Shown here: positions 55,276 through 63,676 of the stretch, in pieces
How positions within the stretch are numbered: the first letter of the stretch is position 1
How the letters are laid out: each line of letters opens with the position of its first letter
NCBI RefSeq assembly: GCF_031846165.1
Contig: NZ_JAVRIE010000004.1
Coordinates: forward strand, 1 to 64,000
From: Glaciecola blandensis
GTDB lineage: Bacteria; Pseudomonadota; Gammaproteobacteria; Enterobacterales; Alteromonadaceae
Reading direction: 5' to 3'
Length of the DNA: 64,000 nucleotides
Position numbers and translations under genes: made by a program
Notes under the pieces: model-generated
Seen by the model: the letters and a program-made list of their open reading frames with translations, nothing else
What the model was told of the DNA's origin: nothing
Databases searched by the model: none

Positions 55276-55290
55276 ATGAACTTAGTTCAT
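55276..55290. promoter_or_regulatory. 15-base inverted repeat upstream of the pqiA-like gene
   Basis: ATGAACT-T-AGTTCAT is a perfect inverted repeat 50 bases before the pqiA-like start and about 230 bases before the divergent TraB-family gene. Size and symmetry fit a repressor operator (TetR- or ArsR-like half-sites); no regulator is encoded beside it. Confidence 0.45.
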
Positions 55291-55516
55291 GAATACATGA
55301 TATGAATAACTGTTGTGTTAGTTTCGCATGATAGTATCTCGCTGTAGTGAAGTGAATGAGAGATTCACTAATAGTGTGTCAAAGCGTTTCAGATTGATTG
55401 TTAGACATACTTTGTTGCAAATTGTAAATAACATCATTTAGAAGTTCACAGCAACTCTCACAGTGAGTAGTATGCTGACTGAATTGTTTAATATCATCTT
55501 TAAGGATAGAGAAAAT

Positions 55517-56440
55517 ATGAACTTGAAAGCAACGAAAAACCTGATCACTAAAGTACTTTTGACACTCGGTTCTGTCATGGTTTTGGCCTCCTGTGCCGTA
55601 GAACCTGCGCTTATGGTGAATAAGGAACCGAAACAAACGGCATCGGTTTGGAAAGTCACTAATGGTGAAAATGTGACTTACTTTGGTGGCACCGTACACA
55701 TTTTAAAAGAAGAAAATTTTCCGCTGCCAGCACAATACGATAAAGCCTATGCTGCATCTGACAAACTGGTATTTGAGACGAACATTGACGGTATGGAATC
55801 CCCAGCTTTCCAACAACAAATGATGTCAAAAATCATGCTAACGGATGGCACGACATTGCAAACACGTTTGAATGAAGAGACCTATGCGCGTCTAAAAGAG
55901 TTTATGGATTCGCGTGGCATGCCTATTGCCAATTTTCACCCTTTAAAACCATCTATAGTCGGCATAACGGTGACTGTAATGGAATATCAAGCAAATGGTT
56001 TAACGCAAGAAGGGGTAGATAAGTTCTATTCTGATAAAGCAAAAGCTGACGGAAAAGAAATTGCGTGGTTCGAGTCACTTGAACAGCAACTCGATTTTAT
56101 CGTTAACATGGGTGGTGATGATGAGAATGGCATTATCAATTACACCTTAGATGAGATTGCAAATTTACCCACTTTGATCGAAGACATGCTTGGCACGTGG
56201 AAAAGCGGTGATCTGGCTCAGATGGATGAAAAACTGGTGAAGCCAATGGCTGATGGATTTCCACAGGTATACGAAGATCTGATCATTGACCGCAATGATG
56301 CTTGGATGCCAAAAGTAATTGAAATGCTTAATGATAAGCCAACGGAGTTTGTTTTAGTTGGTGCAGCCCATTTAGCAGGTAAAGATAGTGTCTTTGCTAA
56401 ACTGGAAGCAAAAGGCTACAAAATAGAAAAACTGAATTAG
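55517..56440 (+). CDS. TraB/GumN-family lipoprotein
   Basis: I start at the ATG at 55517 (307 residues), which puts a signal and lipobox VLASC at residues 22-26. The body shows the family hallmarks TYFGGTVHILKEENFPLP near the start and FVLVGAAHLAGKDSVFAKLEAKGYKI at the end, with paired Gly-x-x-His elements thought to form a metallohydrolase-like site. Members of the GumN/TraB/Tiki group include proteases; the bacterial role is unclear. A GC-rich terminator follows. Confidence 0.88.
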   Translation: MNLKATKNLITKVLLTLGSVMVLASCAVEPALMVNKEPKQTASVWKVTNGENVTYFGGTVHILKEENFPLPAQYDKAYAASDKLVFETNIDGMESPAFQQQMMSKIMLTDGTTLQTRLNEETYARLKEFMDSRGMPIANFHPLKPSIVGITVTVMEYQANGLTQEGVDKFYSDKAKADGKEIAWFESLEQQLDFIVNMGGDDENGIINYTLDEIANLPTLIEDMLGTWKSGDLAQMDEKLVKPMADGFPQVYEDLIIDRNDAWMPKVIEMLNDKPTEFVLVGAAHLAGKDSVFAKLEAKGYKIEKLN

Positions 56441-56464
56441 TAAAAAGCCTGTTTAATCAATGTT

Positions 56465-56493
56465 AGCGCCGCATTTTCATTGCGGCGCTTTTG
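56465..56493 (+). terminator. Terminator after the TraB-family gene
   Basis: AGCGCCGCA (56465-56473) and TGCGGCGCT (56481-56489) form a perfect nine-pair GC-rich stem followed by TTTGTTT. Confidence 0.9.
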
Positions 56494-56584
56494 TTTCTGC
56501 TGTACCCTCTGCGCCACATCGCTAGTGAATTCTATATTCGCGATAAATACGTTTTTTCCCATTCAGCCACACAAGAGCCAATCT

Positions 56585-57907
56585 ATGTCATTTAACACCC
56601 TAGGTCTATCCGATCCCATTCTCAAAGCCATTGAAGAAAAAGGATATACCGAACCTTCTCCCATCCAACGCGAGGGGATACCTGCGGTACTTTCAGGCAA
56701 GGATGTAATGGCTGCTGCACAAACGGGTACTGGTAAAACAGCTGCGTTTACTTTGCCCATTTTAAGCATGTTTGAATCAAAGCAACGCGCTAAACCTAAT
56801 CATATTAAAGCCTTGATACTCACACCAACCCGTGAACTGGCTGCACAGATTGATGAAAATATTGCGTTTTATGGCAAGCATTTAAATTTACGTACGCACG
56901 TGGTGTTTGGTGGAGTGAAGATTAATCCTCAGATGATGAAGCTTCGCAAAGGAATCGATATCCTGGTAGCCACCCCGGGACGTCTATTAGATTTGTTTCA
57001 ACAAAATGCAGTGAAGTTTTCTCAACTAGAAATATTAGTGTTGGATGAAGCTGACCGCATGCTCGATATGGGGTTCATTCACGACATTAAAAAGATTTTG
57101 GCTTTGTTGCCAAAACAACGTCAAAACCTCCTTTTTTCGGCTACCTTTTCAGATGACATTCGCGAGCTTGCAAAAAGAATCGTCAATGACCCCGTTGAAA
57201 TTTCAGTCAATCCGAAAAACAGTACCGCAAAACGAGTCGAGCAAGTACTTATCCCGGTTGATAAAACCAACAAAAATGCGCTTTTGAGCCATTTGATTGA
57301 AACCAACAATTGGCAACAAGTCCTCGTATTTTGTCGCACAAAACATGGTGCTGATCGTCTCGCAAAACACTTAAATAAGAAAAACATTACGGCCTCTGCG
57401 ATACACGGAAATAAGAGTCAAGGTGCGCGAACCAGAGCCTTAGCTGATTTTAAGGCGGGTGAAATTCGGGTGCTGGCAGCGACTGACATTGCAGCGCGCG
57501 GAATAGACATTAGCGAGCTACCGCAAATCGTGAACTTTGATTTACCCAATGTAGCTGAAGACTATGTTCATAGAATCGGGCGAACGGGTCGAGCAGGTGC
57601 TGCCGGACATGCCTACAGTTTTGCCACGGTAGAAGATAAAAAACCAATCAGTGATATTCAAAGTCTCATTTCTCAAATTATTCCGCAGGAAATAATCCCG
57701 GGGTTTGAGCCTAGTGCAAAAGTACCTGAAGTTGCATTAAAAGCGCAAAAGCCTAAACGACCTAAGAAGCCTAAACAGCCGCAGCAAGGCGGAGCAGCTA
57801 ACGACGCTCAGAAGCGTCCAAATGGTACTGGTGCAAACACTCCAAATAACGGGAATGCCAAGCGAGCAAACCAGAAGAGACGTCCTAGAAGAATCACACC
57901 TCAGTAA
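56585..57907 (+). CDS. rhlE: DEAD-box RNA helicase, RhlE type
   Basis: I start at the ATG at 56585 (MSFNTLGLSDPILKAI, 440 residues); an upstream ATG at 56480 lies inside the preceding terminator. Motifs in order are the Q motif PSPIQREGIP, AAQTGTGKT, PTRELAAQ, LDEADRMLD, LFSATFSDD, ATDIAARGID and HRIGRTGRAG. The C-terminal tail is rich in Lys, Pro and Gln (RPKKPKQPQQGG) with Arg at the end, typical of RhlE. It unwinds RNA duplexes in ribosome assembly or mRNA decay. It is monocistronic. Confidence 0.92.
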   Translation: MSFNTLGLSDPILKAIEEKGYTEPSPIQREGIPAVLSGKDVMAAAQTGTGKTAAFTLPILSMFESKQRAKPNHIKALILTPTRELAAQIDENIAFYGKHLNLRTHVVFGGVKINPQMMKLRKGIDILVATPGRLLDLFQQNAVKFSQLEILVLDEADRMLDMGFIHDIKKILALLPKQRQNLLFSATFSDDIRELAKRIVNDPVEISVNPKNSTAKRVEQVLIPVDKTNKNALLSHLIETNNWQQVLVFCRTKHGADRLAKHLNKKNITASAIHGNKSQGARTRALADFKAGEIRVLAATDIAARGIDISELPQIVNFDLPNVAEDYVHRIGRTGRAGAAGHAYSFATVEDKKPISDIQSLISQIIPQEIIPGFEPSAKVPEVALKAQKPKRPKKPKQPQQGGAANDAQKRPNGTGANTPNNGNAKRANQKRRPRRITPQ

Positions 57908-57915
57908 GACTGTAT

Positions 57916-57940
57916 TTAGCATCGGTTTTATCGATGCTAA
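57916..57940 (+). terminator. Hairpin after rhlE
   Basis: TTAGCATCG (57916-57924) and CGATGCTAA (57932-57940) form a perfect nine-pair stem eight bases after the rhlE stop. The following sequence is GCTCTCGCTT, so it lacks a strict T-run. Confidence 0.5.
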
Positions 57941-58047
57941 GCTCTCGCTTATTCGTGTTTTCTTTGCCATAGGCTAACTTATACTCATGTTATTAATTTC
58001 AAGTAATGTAAATGTGTTTACACAACTTGTGACATGAGGATAGGCAA

Positions 58048-58758
58048 ATGATCAATGTAAACAAGATGCTGGCCAGTTTAAGTCGCTCTAGCATGATGAA
58101 AGGCAGTGGAGGTAGTTTGCTCTCTGGTGGTCTTGCCGGCGGATTAGCTGGTAGTCTAATGAGCAAAGGTGGGGAAAAAACCGGGAAAAAAGCGCTTAAA
58201 GTTGGCGCGTTAGCCGCTGTCGGTGGTATCGCATGGAAAGCATACAAATCTTATTCTGAACAGCAAGCTAGAGATCGCGCATTCAACCAAGGTAAATACC
58301 AAGAATATGGCAGGGCACCAAGTCAAGGTTTTGCTTATACGCCAGACTCTTTGCGCGAAGAACAGTTTGATGATGTGGTACGAGAGAATAATAGTGAAGG
58401 ACAAATGCTCTTGTTAAGGGCGATGGTCTCAGCGGCCCATGCTGATGGACATATTGATCAGACTGAACGTATGAAGATTTTCGACCAAGTAGATGGCATG
58501 GATTTAGCCCCTGAAGACAAAGCTTCTCTATTCGATGAAATGCGTAACCCAATGAGTCTAGATGCGCTAGTTGCTTCGGTACCCTGCTCAGAGGCTGCTG
58601 CAGAAGTATATGCGATAAGTGCGCTTGCAATTGATTTAAGCGCAAGTGAGTCCCGTGTATACCTCGATAAGTTAGCTCAATTATTATGTTTACCCTCTGA
58701 GCTGCAGTTCGCATTAGAATCAAGTGCTCATGATGCAAGACTGTCAGTCACAGCATAA
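58048..58758 (+). CDS. yebE: DUF533 protein, YebE type
   Basis: The 236-residue protein starts with a Gly/Ser-rich segment (GGSLLSGGLAGGLAGSLMSKGG), a single hydrophobic stretch (KVGALAAVGGIAWKAYKSY) and then a TerB-like helical domain with LLLRAMVSAAHADGHIDQTERMKIF. This is the layout of E. coli YebE, an inner-membrane protein of the envelope stress (CpxR) regulon. GAGGATAGG precedes the ATG. Molecular function is unknown. Confidence 0.88.
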   Translation: MINVNKMLASLSRSSMMKGSGGSLLSGGLAGGLAGSLMSKGGEKTGKKALKVGALAAVGGIAWKAYKSYSEQQARDRAFNQGKYQEYGRAPSQGFAYTPDSLREEQFDDVVRENNSEGQMLLLRAMVSAAHADGHIDQTERMKIFDQVDGMDLAPEDKASLFDEMRNPMSLDALVASVPCSEAAAEVYAISALAIDLSASESRVYLDKLAQLLCLPSELQFALESSAHDARLSVTA

Positions 58759-58860
58759 TTAAAAGTAAATTAATTGTTAATAAAATAAATAAAAACTTAA
58801 CATTTGCGGGTGCCTTCGTTATATTAATGGTCTGATGAGCGGAGCAGCAAGGTAGCGTAG

Positions 58861-59991
58861 GTGTCAAATTCAACTAAGTGGATCCTTTCAATCACGGTCG
58901 TGTTTGCACTAGCGAGCGTGATTGCGGTAATGCTTTTTTCTGAGGATGAAACACTGGTCGATGAACTCTCTATTGTCGCAAAGGAGAATGCTTCACCTTC
59001 GACACCTCCCACCGCGATTCCATCGAATCCTAGCCTATTAAGCAAGAGCACGGCAAGCTCGGTGACAGAAACTATGCCGCCTGAAGACGCTGCTATTTTC
59101 AAAGCACAAATCACACAAGTAGCAGATATGTATAGTGAGACAGCGCAATATCCCATTGGCTCACAACCTATTCGAAACCCTGCGGAAGCTTATCAACCCA
59201 AAGCATTTGAGGAAGCGAATTTCACCGTTCCTTATCCAATGCAGAATGGCGGTACTTTAGAAGTTAACGCGGCGCTTAATAAACACCAATATTTTGCTGG
59301 AGAAGACATTCAAATACGCTTGCAAATAAAGGGTAATGACAGTGATGCGTTTATCGAACCGAGTGCGGTTGTGGCATCTTCTGAGAAAGACTTACTAAGC
59401 GGAATAACTTTCGTTGAATCGGCAACATCGACTCGAGAATTTCTGGCGACTGTTCGCTCTGATGATATATCCGATGACCTTCCATCCCCCGAGCTATTGC
59501 TAAAAGTGACTATCGACGTCGACGGTGAAACATTTTTCATCACACAAGGCTTTACCTTATTTCAAGCGTCGGCGGCAGTCACCGGCATTGGCCGAAGCGA
59601 AGTAGATGATGCCAATCTTCTGATCCCAGTAAAAATAGACGTTGAAGAAGCTGGTTATTACTTTCTGAATGCCATTTTAGAGGATGAAGAAAGCGCAAAA
59701 CCCTTGGTCGCCTTACAAACCGAAGGGCGTCTGAAAAAAGGCAATAAAGAACTGCGTCTACTTGCACACATCCAAGCGCTCAAAGTGGGAGAGTCAGAAG
59801 GGCCGTACACCTTAAGAAGTATCAAGCTCTACCGAGGCGCGAAAGAAGGTGAGCAATTTGATGTACCCGGTAAGTCAAATAAGAAAAGTTTTCCAGTACA
59901 GGGGTTTTCGTTCGAGCAGTACAGTGACGTAAAACATGTTGACCCGCTGGCGAAAGAGCGAGAAGCGTTCCTGCGCAGTTTGGCCAAATAG
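58861..59991 (+). CDS. Membrane-anchored exported protein of unknown function, paired with a secreted hydrolase
   Basis: The 376-residue protein starts at a GTG (58861) with AAGG upstream. An uncleaved-looking N-terminal helix (WILSITVVFALASVIAVMLF) is followed by a Ser/Pro/Thr-rich linker and, from about residue 120, a beta-rich body with Ig-like strands (YPMQNGGTLEVNAALNKHQYFAGEDIQIRLQIKG in two pieces around 125-160). The C-terminus FEQYSDVKHVDPLAKEREAF is helical. It lies 84 bases before a signal-peptide-bearing lipase-like gene on the same strand. The topology (N-terminal anchor, periplasmic body, beside a secreted lipase) recalls steric chaperones, but the sequence does not look like LifO. 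I do not recognise the family with certainty. Confidence 0.7.
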   Translation: MSNSTKWILSITVVFALASVIAVMLFSEDETLVDELSIVAKENASPSTPPTAIPSNPSLLSKSTASSVTETMPPEDAAIFKAQITQVADMYSETAQYPIGSQPIRNPAEAYQPKAFEEANFTVPYPMQNGGTLEVNAALNKHQYFAGEDIQIRLQIKGNDSDAFIEPSAVVASSEKDLLSGITFVESATSTREFLATVRSDDISDDLPSPELLLKVTIDVDGETFFITQGFTLFQASAAVTGIGRSEVDDANLLIPVKIDVEEAGYYFLNAILEDEESAKPLVALQTEGRLKKGNKELRLLAHIQALKVGESEGPYTLRSIKLYRGAKEGEQFDVPGKSNKKSFPVQGFSFEQYSDVKHVDPLAKEREAFLRSLAK

Positions 59992-60075
59992 GGCAAGCAA
60001 CGAACGTGAAAGACAACGATAAATATCACACACGATAATAATAATAAGAAAAAATAATAAAACACGAGGTGAAAC

Positions 60076-61119
60076 ATGAAAACGAAAGCATTACTGCTAC
60101 TCGCACTGGCGTTTATGGCGTCCAGTGTGAATGCAAGTATTAACGGAAAACCGGTCATATTAGTCCATGGTTTCCAAGTTGAAGACTTGCAGAATAACCC
60201 ACCTAATGAGGGCTTTTTACAACAACGCTCAGTTGAATACTTCGGTGAGTTCTGGTCACAGCGGGCCGACCGACATCACTATTTCTCAAGTGCTGACCGA
60301 GTACGAGGTGGAATTAAAGATCAGTTTAAACGCCATTTCGAACGCTTGGAGAGTAATGGCTTGTGCGCACAGGGTTGTATATGGGTCACGCATTCTACTG
60401 GCGATCTAGTATTACGTGACGCTTTATCTCGCCTAGGTCAATGGGGTATCAATCAAAGCCGAGTTAAAGTGCTGGCTGTCGTTGACCTTGCTGGTGCTGG
60501 TGGTGGCACAGAGTTGGCTGATTTGGCGGTCACGGTGTCTGAAGGCGGTGGTTTTATCCAAAACAGCATCCGTACCGTTGTTGGTTTATTCCTTGGCGTG
60601 AGTGTCGTTCCGGATAACTTAGGAGTAGTGAACGATTTGCGTCCTGCAACAGCAAGGAGTATTGCACCTCAAAACCAAGCATTTCCTAGACTACGTTTTA
60701 CAGGCACCGGTTCTGCTTTTGCTGGCCTATCTAAGCCGTTTATTTTAGGTTCAGACGACAGCGTTGTGCCACTTCATAGTGCTTGTGGCTCTCGTTTTGT
60801 TGGTAATTACGAATCTTGTGATCGCAATATTAGAGTGAACGGTCAGCTGAAAAGCAGTCGTGCACCTAGTTCATTGTTACATAACCACTTTGTTGTGTTG
60901 ATGGGTGAAAAAGCGGATCACTTTGAGGTGATCACGGATGAGAGAGCAGGCGGTAACTATGCAACTGTGATTAATGATCGCACCTTCAATGGTGTCAGAG
61001 TCGATTTCGACGATGTGACAGAGCGTAAATGGTGGAGCTGGTTTACTAAAGTGAGAACCTTACGCAATGGTGACCGTAAAAGTATGTCGCGTCATGTTTA
61101 CGAGACTTTAGACAACTAA
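60076..61119 (+). CDS. Secreted alpha/beta hydrolase, lipase-like
   Basis: The 347-residue protein has a signal peptide cleaved near VNA/SINGK. KPVILVHGF is the oxyanion-side HG motif, and the nucleophile elbow is THSTG with Ser107, a variant of G-H-S-x-G. Later candidates for Asp and His are LGSDDSVVP and LLHNHFVV. Three Cys pairs fit a disulfide-bonded exported enzyme (LCAQGC, CGSRF...ESC). It probably cleaves a lipid or polyester; the substrate is unknown. GAGG lies before the ATG and a terminator follows. Confidence 0.85.
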   Translation: MKTKALLLLALAFMASSVNASINGKPVILVHGFQVEDLQNNPPNEGFLQQRSVEYFGEFWSQRADRHHYFSSADRVRGGIKDQFKRHFERLESNGLCAQGCIWVTHSTGDLVLRDALSRLGQWGINQSRVKVLAVVDLAGAGGGTELADLAVTVSEGGGFIQNSIRTVVGLFLGVSVVPDNLGVVNDLRPATARSIAPQNQAFPRLRFTGTGSAFAGLSKPFILGSDDSVVPLHSACGSRFVGNYESCDRNIRVNGQLKSSRAPSSLLHNHFVVLMGEKADHFEVITDERAGGNYATVINDRTFNGVRVDFDDVTERKWWSWFTKVRTLRNGDRKSMSRHVYETLDN

Positions 61120-61145
61120 GCGACCACGCTACTTACTATCTATCA

Positions 61146-61184
61146 AAGGCCTTGAATGCATTTGAGTGTGTTCAAGGCTTTTTA
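61146..61184 (+). terminator. Terminator of the lipase-like gene
   Basis: GCCTTGAA (61149-61156) and TTCAAGGC (61171-61178) form an eight-pair stem with a 14-base loop; A residues precede and TTTTTATTTT follows. Confidence 0.75.
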
Positions 61185-61346
61185 TTTTATTCGCCTTCAT
61201 TCAATATCCAGTGGTTTTGAATAAATACCGATGATGCTTGTATATAAGCCTTTTTGCCGCTAGTTTTATACTTACATTTTATTTACATCTAAGCATATTC
61301 TCGCAAACTGCGCGCTCTTGCTTGATAGAGTATATCTAGGGCTTCT

Positions 61347-63503
61347 ATGACAGATTCAACGCAAAAACATTATTCTACCTGTACGCTATGTGAGGCCATG
61401 TGCGGTATAGAAGTCACGACACAAGAGCGTGAGATTCTTTCCATTGCTGGCGACAAACAAAACCCATTTAGCGAGGGGCACGTTTGCCCTAAAGCGATGG
61501 CTTTGAAAGATCTTTATGAAGATCCCGACAGAGTCAAAAAGCCTCTCGAAAAAACCGCATCGGGCTGGCAAGAGCTGGAATGGGATGAGGCGCTTGATAA
61601 AGTGGCTCAAGGCTTGTTTGATGTCCAACAAAAACACGGTACTGAATCTGTCGCCACCTACTTAGGAAATCCTAACGCGCACAATATGGGCTCTATTTTG
61701 TTTGGACCCTACTTCTATCGAGCATTGCGTTCTCATAACCGCTATTCTGCGACATCAGTTGATCAACTACCTCATCACATTGTCAGTCGACAATTATTTG
61801 GTCATCAATCGCAAATACCCATCCCTGATATTGATCACACCCAGTATTTTATGATTATCGGTGGGAATCCATTGGCTTCGAATGGCAGCATCATGACAGT
61901 GCCACATATCAAGCGTCGACTAAAAGCGGTGCAATCTCGAGGAGGCAAGGTTGTCGTCGTTGACCCCAAAAAATCAGAAACTGCAGATATCAGTTGTGAG
62001 CATCATTTTATCAAACCCGGTACGGACGCTTTACTGCTCTTAGCTATGCTAAATACTCTGTTTGCTGAGGGCTTAAACAAGCCCGGAAAACTAGCAGAAT
62101 TAACGCCGAAACTGTCTTTGATAGAAGCTTATGTTGCTCCTTATCCGGCTTCTCGTGTGGCTACACTAACGGGCATGGATGAACAAGAAATTAAGGATAT
62201 CGTGCGTGGTTTCTGTGCTGCAGAGTCGGCTGTATGTTATGGACGTATGGGGGCTAGCGTACAAGCCTTTGGCACCTTAACGCAGTATCTGATCATGCTT
62301 TTTAATATCCTGACGGGTAACCTAGATAGGCAGGGTGGAATGATGTTTACGCAACCTGCGGCTGACCTATTGCCACATTCTGGCAGAGGCACCATTGGAC
62401 AATATCATTCGCGAGTTCGAAAATTACCTGCATTCGCTGGGGAGTTTCCGGTTTCAGCCTTAGCGGAAGAAATACTGACCGAAGGTGAGGGGCAAATCAA
62501 AGGTATGGTGATTGGCGCAGGTAATCCAATTTTGACCACACCAAATGGGCAGCAATTGGACACGGCTTTTGAGTCTTTAGAATTCGTTGTCGCCGTTGAT
62601 TTTTTCATTACTGAAACAAGCAGGCATGCCAACATCATCCTACCTCCAGTGACAGCGCTAGAGCGCGATCATTATGATGTGGTTTTTCATAATTTTGCGG
62701 TTCGAAATAGCACTAAGTTCTCTCCCGCTATTTTTGAACCAAGCGATGATTCGCGCACCGATTGGCAAATCTATCTTGGCTTAGCAGAGCGACTCGATGC
62801 GCTAAATGGCGCATCAACAGAAAAGTACGCCGCTTTGTGGCAGAAAGAGCCGACCGGTGTGGTCAATGATTTATTGCAGATGAGTGATTACCGTCACGAG
62901 GGTGAACGTTTGAATATCGACCTGCTGAAGCGTTTACCGCATGGTATCGATCTTGGCCCCTTACGAGAAGACTTACCTAACGCAATTTATCATAGCGACA
63001 AGCAAATTGATCTGAGCTTTGATTACTTCATGGGCGATCTTCAGCGCCTCAATGACACTTATTTTGCTGATAAGCCGGCAGAAGAAAACGGTCAATTACA
63101 GTTGATTGGACGCAGACATTTAAAAACCAACAACTCTTGGTTACATAACAGCCAACGAATGGTGAAAGGAACGAAGGGAGGATTGTCTCGTTGCACGGCG
63201 CAATTGCACCCTGATGACGCTCAACGGCTTGCCGTTACCGACAAACAAATGATCACGGTCAGTTCTCGAGTGGGCAGTATTCAGATTCCGGCTGAGATAA
63301 CTGAAAAAATAATGCCCGGTGTCATCTCAATTCCACATGGATGGGGTCACAATAAAAAGGGGATGCGTTGGAAGGTAGCTCAAGAGCACGCAGGTGTGAG
63401 TGTGAACGATTTGACAGATGAAATGGTGTTGGATGAGTTATCTGGAAATGCAGTTCTTAATGGGGTGCCAGTCAGTGTCACCCCGATAGAAAGCGCAAAC
63501 TAA
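61347..63503 (+). CDS. Molybdopterin-dependent oxidoreductase (DMSO reductase superfamily)
   Basis: The 718-residue protein has an N-terminal 4Fe-4S site, Cys12-x2-Cys15-x3-Cys19-x27-Cys47, then the bis-MGD-binding domains (VVVVDPKKSETADISCEHHFIKPGTDALLLLAML in 2 segments near residue 205-240; NILTGNLDRQGGMMF; TETSRHANIILPPVTALERD) and the C-terminal molybdopterin dinucleotide domain (RCTAQLHPDDAQRLAV, GVISIPHGWGHNKKGM). There is no Tat signal, so it is cytoplasmic. The usual Cys or Sec metal ligand position appears to lie in SATSVDQLP, without Cys. Electron-transfer partners are not encoded beside it. Substrate unknown. Confidence 0.9.
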   Translation: MTDSTQKHYSTCTLCEAMCGIEVTTQEREILSIAGDKQNPFSEGHVCPKAMALKDLYEDPDRVKKPLEKTASGWQELEWDEALDKVAQGLFDVQQKHGTESVATYLGNPNAHNMGSILFGPYFYRALRSHNRYSATSVDQLPHHIVSRQLFGHQSQIPIPDIDHTQYFMIIGGNPLASNGSIMTVPHIKRRLKAVQSRGGKVVVVDPKKSETADISCEHHFIKPGTDALLLLAMLNTLFAEGLNKPGKLAELTPKLSLIEAYVAPYPASRVATLTGMDEQEIKDIVRGFCAAESAVCYGRMGASVQAFGTLTQYLIMLFNILTGNLDRQGGMMFTQPAADLLPHSGRGTIGQYHSRVRKLPAFAGEFPVSALAEEILTEGEGQIKGMVIGAGNPILTTPNGQQLDTAFESLEFVVAVDFFITETSRHANIILPPVTALERDHYDVVFHNFAVRNSTKFSPAIFEPSDDSRTDWQIYLGLAERLDALNGASTEKYAALWQKEPTGVVNDLLQMSDYRHEGERLNIDLLKRLPHGIDLGPLREDLPNAIYHSDKQIDLSFDYFMGDLQRLNDTYFADKPAEENGQLQLIGRRHLKTNNSWLHNSQRMVKGTKGGLSRCTAQLHPDDAQRLAVTDKQMITVSSRVGSIQIPAEITEKIMPGVISIPHGWGHNKKGMRWKVAQEHAGVSVNDLTDEMVLDELSGNAVLNGVPVSVTPIESAN

Positions 63504-63529
63504 AAGCACCATGTAGATCTTGAACATTG

Positions 63530-63559
63530 CGCTTGATTCATTGCTCGATGAATTGAGCG
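63530..63559 (+). terminator. Hairpin after the molybdopterin oxidoreductase gene
   Basis: CGCTTGATTCAT (63530-63541) pairs with ATGAATTGAGCG (63548-63559), with two G-U pairs and a six-base loop. A T-rich stretch follows only after about 30 bases, so the role as terminator is tentative. Confidence 0.4.
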
Positions 63560-63676
63560 TAATCGTTCATTTATTTCATTACGTTTTTTAACAATCGGCT
63601 TACCTTCTCCTCTACTTGATTGACTTGCTTTGACTGCTTGGCATAGTCTACATGTTAATTATTTGTTGAGGCGATT

